DNA of 9,270 nucleotides from Desulfobacca acetoxidans (lineage in GTDB: Bacteria > Desulfobacterota > Desulfobaccia > Desulfobaccales > 0-14-0-80-60-11), in assembly GCA_020723225.1 (NCBI GenBank), contig DYJG01000065.1, positions 1 to 9,270 on the forward strand, read 5' to 3'. This document shows, piece by piece, positions 1-5,340 of this stretch. The notes below the pieces were generated by a model, which saw nothing but the letters and a program-made list of their open reading frames with translations, ran no database searches and was not told the origin of the DNA. The position numbers and the translations under genes were made by a program. Every line of letters begins with the position of its first letter. Within the stretch, counting starts at the first letter, position 1.

Positions 1-681
1 TTCCAGGTCCTGGAGACGGCCCCGGAAAACCTGATTGCGGTGATGGCCCGACACCTGGGGGAACGCTATTATTCCTTTCACGATATGTTCCGGGAGGAAA
101 AAAACGATCTCCTGCGGGACCTGCTGCACCATACCCAGGAAGACGCCCTGGGTCTCATTTCCCACAGCTATGAGGAGGCCCGGCCGCTGCTCAAGGCCAT
201 GGCCGCGGAAGGGCTGCCGCTGCCCCGCCTCTTCCAGGCCGCCGGGGAAATCACCCTCAATCATTACCTGGTGGAATGTTTGCGGAAACTGGAGACCGCT
301 CCTCACTCCGCCGCCATCGGTGAAGAACTTCTGGAGCTGGTTCAGGAGGCGGCGATTTTGGGGTTGAAGCTGGAATCGGTGCGCGGCGGCCGGATCTTGG
401 GGATGATCATCGACCGCCATCTCCATGACCTGTCCGGGGACTTAAAAGTCGAGAACGCTTCCCGCCTCAATCAATTCCTGGCCCTGATGCGTAAGATCCC
501 CATCACCCTGGAATTGATCGAGGCCCAGAACAGGTTTTTTTCTCTGATGGAAGAACGCTTCCCCAAACTGGCAGGCCGCGCCGCGACGGACACCCATGCC
601 CGGAACCTCTCCCGGCTGCTCATCGAGGTGGCGGAAGCCCTTCATTTCAGCCCGGTGCGGTATTTGAAGCTGTTGGCCTAA
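1..681 (+). CDS. DUF3536 / GH57-type protein, C-terminal fragment
   Basis: The frame is open from the first base, so this is the last 226 residues of a longer protein whose start lies left of the window; the GTG at 40 is internal. The visible part is all-helical, rich in Leu, Glu and Arg, with no signal or membrane segment. Recognisable stretches are YYSFHDMFREEKNDLLRDLL, then EEARPLLKAMAAEGLPLP followed by an AAGEITLNHYLVECL stretch, and a C-terminal ALHFSPVRYLKLLA. This style matches the C-terminal DUF3536 region of large proteins that carry an N-terminal glycoside-hydrolase family 57 (alpha-glucan-acting) barrel. The catalytic barrel is not in the window, so enzymatic activity cannot be judged. 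The stop TAA (679-681) is 23 nt from the next start, and both genes probably share a transcript. Family assignment rests on recall of DUF3536 tails and is moderately sure; another helical-bundle family is possible. Confidence 0.6.
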   Translation, partial: FQVLETAPENLIAVMARHLGERYYSFHDMFREEKNDLLRDLLHHTQEDALGLISHSYEEARPLLKAMAAEGLPLPRLFQAAGEITLNHYLVECLRKLETAPHSAAIGEELLELVQEAAILGLKLESVRGGRILGMIIDRHLHDLSGDLKVENASRLNQFLALMRKIPITLELIEAQNRFFSLMEERFPKLAGRAATDTHARNLSRLLIEVAEALHFSPVRYLKLLA

Positions 682-704
682 AGTTGCCGGGAAGGGAAAA
701 TCCC

Positions 705-1664
705 ATGAAAAAAATCACCCCCCTGGACCTGACGGGGATCACCACCTATAGCCTGAAAGACCGGCCCTCCAAGGTCAGCCGCCTGGACTTCGGCCGGGCC
801 TGGGTCCCCGGGGGCAGCCTCCGGGAGTTTGCGGACCGCCTGCCGCAGATCCTGGCGGCCGCGGCCTTAAAGGAAGTAGCCGGGGCCTGGGTTAAGGCTC
901 GCCGGGAGAAACGCCAGGTGCTCCTGGGCATGGGAGCCCATCCCTTGAAGGTGGGCTTGAGCCCGGTGATCATTGATCTGCTGCGCCGGGGGCTGATCAC
1001 CGGCGTGGCCTTAAACGGCGCCGGCATCGTCCATGACGCGGAAATCGCCATGGCCGGGCAGACCTCGGAGGACGTGGACGAGGTCCTGGGCTGCGGCCGC
1101 TTCGGCATGGCCCAAGAGACCGGGGAATTCTTAAACCGCGCCATCTCCTGGGGGGCCGGACAAAATATGGGGTTGGGGGAGGCCGTGGGCCGGCGTCTGC
1201 TGGAGTCCGATTTTCCGTATAAAGACCAGAGCCTTCTGGCCGCGGCCGCGGAACTGGAAGTGCCCCTGACCGTGCACGTGGCCGTGGGCACGGATATCAT
1301 CCATTTGCACCCCTCGGTGGACCCGGAGGCGTTGGGCGCGGCCACCCATCTGGACTTTCGCATTTTTTCGGCCCTGGTCAGCCAATTGGCCGGAGGACTA
1401 TATATCAACCTGGGCTCTGCGGTGATCATGCCCGAGGTCTTTCTGAAGGCCGTCACCCTGGCCCGGAACCTGGGCCACAAATTAGAGCCCCTGACCACCG
1501 TCAACCTGGATTTCGTCCAACATTACCGCCCCTTGACCAACGTGGTGCGGCGGCCCACCGCGGGCGTAGGGAAGGGCTATGCCCTGACCGGCCACCACGA
1601 ACTGCTCTTTCCGCTGCTGGCCGCGCTGGTAATCGAAGAAATGGAGGAAAACCATGCCCACTGA
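705..1664 (+). CDS. Deoxyhypusine-synthase-like protein
   Basis: A 319-residue soluble protein. I chose ATG 705 because the purine-rich stretch GGGAAGGGAAAA sits just upstream and MKKITPLDL is a natural N-terminus; an in-frame TTG at 684 is less likely. A glycine-rich segment (about 73-112, GMGAHPLKVGLSP ... GVALNGAGIVHDAEIAMAG) resembles the NAD-binding region of deoxyhypusine synthase, including the 'TxGGGxxED' style turn. The middle carries HVAVGTDIIHLHPS (191-204), then GSAVIMPEVFLKAVTLARNLG (237-257; key residues G237, P243, E244, R254) and a C-terminal RRPTAGVGKGYALTGHHELL with Lys290. Classical deoxyhypusine synthases transfer the aminobutyl group of spermidine to a lysine of eIF5A, which bacteria lack, so bacterial relatives must do something else, possibly polyamine chemistry. 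I cannot show that Lys290 equals the eukaryotic catalytic lysine. The last 11 nt overlap the cyclophilin-like gene, implying translational coupling. The fold call is moderately sure; the substrate is unknown. Confidence 0.5.
   Translation: MKKITPLDLTGITTYSLKDRPSKVSRLDFGRAWVPGGSLREFADRLPQILAAAALKEVAGAWVKARREKRQVLLGMGAHPLKVGLSPVIIDLLRRGLITGVALNGAGIVHDAEIAMAGQTSEDVDEVLGCGRFGMAQETGEFLNRAISWGAGQNMGLGEAVGRRLLESDFPYKDQSLLAAAAELEVPLTVHVAVGTDIIHLHPSVDPEALGAATHLDFRIFSALVSQLAGGLYINLGSAVIMPEVFLKAVTLARNLGHKLEPLTTVNLDFVQHYRPLTNVVRRPTAGVGKGYALTGHHELLFPLLAALVIEEMEENHAH
1643..1650 (+). promoter_or_regulatory. Ribosome-binding site of the cyclophilin-like gene
   Basis: GGAGGAAA lies 3 nt before ATG 1654 and within the last codons of the preceding gene. 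It fixes the start and supports translational coupling of the overlapping pair. Confidence 0.75.
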
Positions 1665-2031
1665 CATCGTCATCATCGCCGCCGACCTGCGCCTGGAAGG
1701 CTTTCTGACGGACACCCCCGCGGCCAAGGCCCTGGCCGCGGCCCTGCCCATCACCGGCGAGGCCCAGCTCTGGGGGGAGGAAATCTATTTTCCCGTGCCC
1801 CACGTGGTCGCGGACCTGGACGACACCGCCACCCCGGTGGTGCACGTGGGCGATCTGGGCTACTGGCCCCCGGGCAAGGCTTTTTGCATCTTCTTCGGCC
1901 TGACGCCGGCCAGTGTGCCCGGGGAGATCCGCCCGGCCAGCGCCGTGAACCTGGTGGGCCGCATCACCGGCGACCCCTGCTGCCTCAAACTGGTGCCCGA
2001 AGGGGCTACGGTGCGCATCGAGAAGAAATAG
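1654..2031 (+). CDS. Cyclophilin-like fold protein, TM1367 family (DUF369)
   Basis: A 125-residue protein with the hallmarks of the TM1367-type cyclophilin-like family (Pfam Cyclophil_like): LWGEEIYFPVP (about 39-49), VGDLGYWPPGKAFCIFFG (about 65-82) and a PASAVNLVGRI segment (about 93-103). Length agrees with the family, which is normally about 120 residues. Known structures show a small beta-barrel resembling cyclophilin, but peptidyl-prolyl isomerase activity is not established, so no enzymatic role is claimed. ATG 1654 is preceded by a strong ribosome-binding site GGAGGAAA (1643-1650), which lies inside the upstream coding sequence. The start lies 11 nt before the upstream gene's end, and this coupling ties the two products together in stoichiometry. 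There is no signal peptide, so a cytoplasmic location is expected. It appears to be the last gene of the operon; 20 nt after its stop a palindromic repeat begins. Confidence 0.88.
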   Translation: MPTDIVIIAADLRLEGFLTDTPAAKALAAALPITGEAQLWGEEIYFPVPHVVADLDDTATPVVHVGDLGYWPPGKAFCIFFGLTPASVPGEIRPASAVNLVGRITGDPCCLKLVPEGATVRIEKK

Positions 2032-2050
2032 TGTAAAATAAAACAATATG

Positions 2051-2167
2051 AATCTCTTGCAAGAGTCTTTTCTCTGCGTTCTCTGCGTCTCTGCGGTTAA
2101 AATGAGCGAGGAAATCACCGCAGAGACGCAGAGGGCGCAGAGAATTTTATGAGATTTGCAAGTGGCT
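2051..2167. repeat. Palindromic intergenic repeat, type A copy 1 (MITE/REP-like)
   Basis: The core is two 27-nt arms, 2071-2097 and 2117-2143, separated by a 19-nt loop. The arms are perfect complements except for one dinucleotide: TT in the left arm faces GG in the right arm, which would still pair as G-U wobbles in a plus-strand transcript. Each arm is made of 8-9-nt units of the CTCTGCGT type. Outer sequence is also shared with the copy at 6875-6989: a left flank of the form CTCTTGCAAGAGTCTTTT and a right flank ending AGTGGCT. It lies between the cyclophilin-like gene and the FmdB gene, ending 33 nt before the latter's start. A transcript hairpin here could act as a terminator or processing site, though no T-run follows. 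No open reading frame is credible inside it. Confidence 0.85.
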
Positions 2168-2200
2168 CGTATTTAAAAAACAATCATTCGAGGTTAATCC

Positions 2201-2422
2201 ATGCCGATTTTTGAATTCCGTTGTCAGGCTTGCGGTAATGAATTTGAGAAACTGGTCTTTGGCAGTGATGCGGTGGAATGCCCTTCCTGCCATCAGCCGA
2301 ATGTGGAGAAGCTGATGAGCGCCTGCTCCGCCAAGGTGGGGTACAAGTTCACCGCCGCGTCCAATCCCAAGGGCGCGTCCTGCGGCGGCTGCTCCGCCAC
2401 GTCGTGCAGCACCTGCCATTAA
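2201..2422 (+). CDS. FmdB-family zinc ribbon protein
   Basis: A 73-residue protein starting MPIFEFRCQACG, the classic opening of FmdB-type regulatory/zinc-ribbon proteins. Two CxxC knuckles, Cys8/Cys11 and Cys27/Cys30, are spaced as expected for one tetrahedral zinc site. The tail is unusually cysteine-rich (Cys61, Cys64, Cys69, Cys72, then a terminal His73) and could form a second metal site; many family members have a Gly/Ser/Cys-rich tail of this kind. A GAGG at 2190-2193, 7 nt before ATG 2201, is a plausible ribosome-binding site. FmdB proteins were named for a proposed regulatory role at formamidase operons, but most have no known function and there is no amidase gene here. It stands alone between a palindromic repeat and a hairpin tract. 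Family call is secure; role is not. Confidence 0.88.
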   Translation: MPIFEFRCQACGNEFEKLVFGSDAVECPSCHQPNVEKLMSACSAKVGYKFTAASNPKGASCGGCSATSCSTCH

Positions 2423-2431
2423 GGACTTCTT

Positions 2432-2500
2432 GGGGAAAAAGGGGAAAAAAAAAGACTTTGAATTGCCAAGGTATTTTTCCTTTTCCCCTCTTCCCCTTTT
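2432..2500 (+). terminator. Purine/pyrimidine hairpin tract, possible fmdB terminator
   Basis: A homopurine arm (2432-2456, GGGG and A-runs) faces a homopyrimidine arm (2471-2496, T-runs and CCCC) across a 14-nt loop. The arms pair with a few mismatches, and TTTT follows at 2497-2500. It begins 10 nt after the FmdB stop, so it could end that transcript. The stem is A/T-rich in its inner part and the T-tract is short, so this is only a candidate. The duplicated TTTTAACC at 2497-2512 follows directly. Confidence 0.4.
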
Positions 2501-2526
2501 AACCTTTTAACCCCAAAATTACTGTC

Positions 2527-3489
<963 letters not shown>

Positions 3490-3490
3490 G

Positions 3491-3513
3491 GTCTTCGGTC
3501 CGCGGTCTTCGGT
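3491..3513 (+). repeat. Short direct repeat (GTCTTCGGT) just after hemC
   Basis: GTCTTCGGT occurs at 3491-3499 and 3505-3513, separated by CCGCG. On the minus strand it reads ACCGAAGAC, resembling in inverse orientation the AACCGAA tandem array at the hemC start. The array begins 1 nt after the hemC stop codon. Confidence 0.55.
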
Positions 3514-3583
3514 TTGTTTATCAGCGGTTTATAAGATAATCCCTCATTAAGTCCTTGGCGCTCCCCTAAATTTTATAAAATCG

Positions 3584-3622
3584 CAGGGTGGGCGTCCCCA
3601 CCCGCCCTGGGTAAATTTTTTT
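3584..3622 (+). terminator. Rho-independent-like terminator downstream of hemC
   Basis: A GC-rich stem, left arm 3584-3592 and right arm 3601-3609 (nine pairs including one G-U), encloses an 8-nt loop. Seven T residues follow at 3616-3622 after a short spacer. It is 95 nt past the hemC stop and fits an intrinsic terminator on the plus strand. The 6-nt gap between stem and T-run weakens it. Between hemC and this stem lies an AT-rich 12-nt palindrome (3570-3581) with no clear role. Confidence 0.55.
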
Positions 3623-3630
3623 GCTCCTTG

Positions 3631-3658
3631 CTTTGCGCCTTTGCGTCTTTGCGTGAGG
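3631..3658 (+). repeat. Single-arm repeat, type B copy 1
   Basis: The 28-nt stretch (9-nt units of the TTTGCGTCT type, ending GTGAGG) matches the reverse complement of 7752-7779 at 27 of 28 positions. It resembles one arm of the type A palindromes but has no facing arm nearby. The remaining gene-free sequence, 3659-3794, shows a T-run at 3663-3670 and an AT-rich stretch at 3741-3768 that could include a promoter for the next gene. Nothing else is evident there. Confidence 0.75.
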
Positions 3659-3794
3659 CCTTCTTTTTTTAGGCAACATCCCGATTGCCGCCGGCATCCA
3701 GGCCCTTCCTTAACCCCGGCAAAATTTGTTTCCAGGATTTTTGAATTTTGTTAAAATAACCTAATAACCAGCAAGTTCTGTGGGGATGCAACAA

Positions 3795-4367
3795 ATGGCA
3801 TGGTGGAAAAAGATTGCTCTGCTAATCATGGTAATTTCGGCACTTAACGCCATATCCTCTGAGTCTTGGGGTTCCGGGCCCGCGTCGGGAGCGCCGGCCC
3901 CCAATTTTCTGGTGGAATCGGGGGACAATAAAAAACTCACCCTGGATATGCTCCGGGGGAAAGTTGTGGTTCTCTTTTATGAGGATCGAAAGGTCACCAA
4001 AAAGAATATCGAACTGAAAAATGAATTGAAGCAATTGTACCGGTCGCAGCCCGCCGACGTCCAAAAGGAGATTTTCCGGCTGGTGGTGATTGATTGTTCC
4101 GAAGCTTACTGGCCCACCACCCCCATCTGGAAGGACCGGCTGGTGGAGAACTCCCGGAAAGAGGGCTTCACCATTTACGGCGATTGGAACAAACAGATGC
4201 TCTCGGATTATCAACTTAAACCCGGCGAAAGCAATTTCATCATTATCGATAAGCAGGGCATCATCCGGTATACGGCTGCCAGCAAGATAGAGAACGGCCA
4301 ATTCGAGAAAATCAAAGGTATGCTATTCTCCCTGGTGCAGAAGGATAACAGATGTGCGGCGAGATAA
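3795..4367 (+). CDS. Exported thioredoxin-fold (redoxin-like) protein without CxxC
   Basis: A 190-residue protein. ATG 3795 is preferred because GGGGA (3782-3786) lies 8 nt upstream; in-frame GTG 3780 and ATG 3786 lack such a site. Residues 1-26 form a signal peptide or anchor: MAWWKK, a hydrophobic stretch ALLIMVISALNAI, then SSESWGS. The mature part begins SGAPAPNFLV (31-40), the usual entry into redoxin/TlpA-type domains, followed by KLTLDMLRGKVVVLFYEDR (about 47-65) and later GESNFIIIDKQGIIRYTAAS (about 144-163), the beta-hairpin after the cis-Pro region. Where active family members have a WCxxC or a peroxidatic cysteine after the second strand, this protein has EDRKVTKKN, so the redox motif is missing. 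Only Cys101 (VVIDCSEAYW) and Cys187 remain. Overall order resembles YtfJ-type periplasmic proteins. Likely periplasmic or membrane-tethered; function unknown. It is preceded by a 290-bp gap and is probably transcribed alone or with the lactonase gene 121 nt downstream. Confidence 0.65.
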   Translation: MAWWKKIALLIMVISALNAISSESWGSGPASGAPAPNFLVESGDNKKLTLDMLRGKVVVLFYEDRKVTKKNIELKNELKQLYRSQPADVQKEIFRLVVIDCSEAYWPTTPIWKDRLVENSRKEGFTIYGDWNKQMLSDYQLKPGESNFIIIDKQGIIRYTAASKIENGQFEKIKGMLFSLVQKDNRCAAR

Positions 4368-4488
4368 ACCCGTTCCCCCTCCGGAGAGTGCCGGCCACCT
4401 GCTGCGCCATCTTCCGCGATTTTGTCTCCCATCGATCAATTTAAGTCGTCGCCGGGAACCTGAAAAGGCTCCAGGATAAGATGGCTAA

Positions 4489-5211
4489 GTGATCCTCCAA
4501 CCCTTCCCCGACCTGGAACGTTTAAGCCTGGCCGCAGCCCAGCTTTTTGCCCGCTTGGCGGCGGAGGCGGTTAAAACCCGGGGGCGCTTCAGCGTGGCCC
4601 TGTCCGGGGGGAGCACGCCCCGCCGGACTTACGAAATATTGGCCCAACCCCCTTACCGCGATGAAGTGCCATGGGGTTGCGTCCACGTCTTCTGGGGAGA
4701 CGAGCGCTGCGTGCCTCCCTCCGACTCGAGGTGCAATGCTTCGATGGCTAGGGAGGCCTGGCTGAATCACGTGCCGGTGCCTTCCACCCAGATCCATCCC
4801 ATCTCCTGCCATCCCGCGCAAGAGATCGGGGCCCGGGAATATGAATCGCTCTTCCGGGATTTCTTCGGGGGAAAGCCGCCCCGTCTGGACCTGGTTTTTC
4901 TGGGGCTGGGCGCGGACGGCCACACTGCGTCCCTCTTCCCTAATAACGCCGCACTTAATGAGCGGGAGCGCTGGACCGCGGCCGTGCAGGTCCCCGGCGA
5001 GGACATCCGCAGGGTCACATTAACCCCGGTTATAATCAACCAGGCCGCAGTAGTGGCTTTTATAGTGGCGGGCGCGGCCAAGGCCGGCGCGCTCAAAGAA
5101 GTGCTGCAAGGCCCCCGGGACCCCCGGCGCCTGCCCGGGCAACTGATCGAGCCGGAAAATGGCGAACTTTATTGGCTGGTGGACCGGGACGCGGCCCAAG
5201 CCATGTCGTAA
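4489..5211 (+). CDS. pgl: 6-phosphogluconolactonase
   Basis: Hydrolyses 6-phosphoglucono-delta-lactone to 6-phosphogluconate, the second step of the oxidative pentose phosphate pathway, in the cytoplasm. The 240 residues match the DevB/SOL-type family length. Diagnostic segments are VALSGGSTPRRTYEIL (36-51) in the phosphate-binding loop, VHVFWGDERCVPPSDSRCN (65-83), and LDLVFLGLGADGHTASLFPN (about 133-152) with the catalytic-region His, then RRVTLTPVIINQA (about 174-186). The start is GTG 4489. An AGGA at 4473-4476 is 12 nt away, rather far. A three-codon ATG-GCT-AAG-TGA frame at 4481-4492 lies better placed for that site, and its stop overlaps the GTG. The usual partner genes (zwf, gnd) are not in the window. 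The gene converges with the symporter gene, and the repeat hairpin begins 6 nt after its TAA. Confidence 0.93.
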   Translation: MILQPFPDLERLSLAAAQLFARLAAEAVKTRGRFSVALSGGSTPRRTYEILAQPPYRDEVPWGCVHVFWGDERCVPPSDSRCNASMAREAWLNHVPVPSTQIHPISCHPAQEIGAREYESLFRDFFGGKPPRLDLVFLGLGADGHTASLFPNNAALNERERWTAAVQVPGEDIRRVTLTPVIINQAAVVAFIVAGAAKAGALKEVLQGPRDPRRLPGQLIEPENGELYWLVDRDAAQAMS

Positions 5212-5216
5212 GAAGA

Positions 5217-5339
5217 TTCACCACAGAGACACAGAGGCACAGGGATACACAGAGAAATAATTTATAGTTTTGGCGGCTCGCCGCCAAAACTATAAAATTA
5301 TCTCTGTGATTCTCTGTGTCTCTGTGCCTCTGTGGTGAA
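5217..5339. repeat. Long hairpin repeat between convergent genes
   Basis: Arms 5217-5277 (61 nt) and 5280-5339 (60 nt) are near-perfect inverted copies with about six mismatches and one single-base indel. They meet in a perfect inner palindrome, GTTTTGGCGGC facing GCCGCCAAAAC, with a 2-nt centre. The outer part consists of 8-9-nt units of CACAGAG and CTCTGTGT type, a diverged version of the CTCTGCGT units in the type A repeats. The element occupies 123 of the 129 bases between the stop codons of pgl and the symporter gene. Its position suits a bidirectional transcription barrier, but the A- and T-runs flank the inner stem in the opposite order from an intrinsic terminator. That argues more for a mobile palindrome than for a classical terminator. 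Confidence 0.88.
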
Positions 5340-5340
5340 A

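Noticed and set aside
684..704. TTG start for the deoxyhypusine-synthase-like gene
   Set aside because: The codons between 684 and 704 include the purine-rich ribosome-binding region that serves ATG 705 and would encode an unlikely MPGRENP leader.
746..1504. A 252-codon minus-strand open frame inside the deoxyhypusine-synthase-like gene
   Set aside because: It is fully antisense, with a Ser/Arg/Pro-rich composition and no recognisable domain. The plus frame has clear motifs and a ribosome-binding site.
1501..2118. A 205-codon minus-strand open frame beginning with TAETQRTQRK
   Set aside because: Its start lies in the palindromic repeat and its body is antisense to the TM1367-type gene and to the end of the upstream gene. 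The peptide is Arg/Gly/His-rich, as expected of a shadow frame in GC-rich DNA.
2071..2143. CRISPR array or integron attC site
   Set aside because: Units are 8-9 nt with no spacer structure, there are no cas genes, and no integrase or typical R/L boxes accompany the hairpins.
5093..5287. Small minus-strand frame encoding LFLCVSLCLCVSVVN
   Set aside because: The hydrophobic peptide is simply the translated CTCTGTGT repeat arm joined to antisense pgl sequence.
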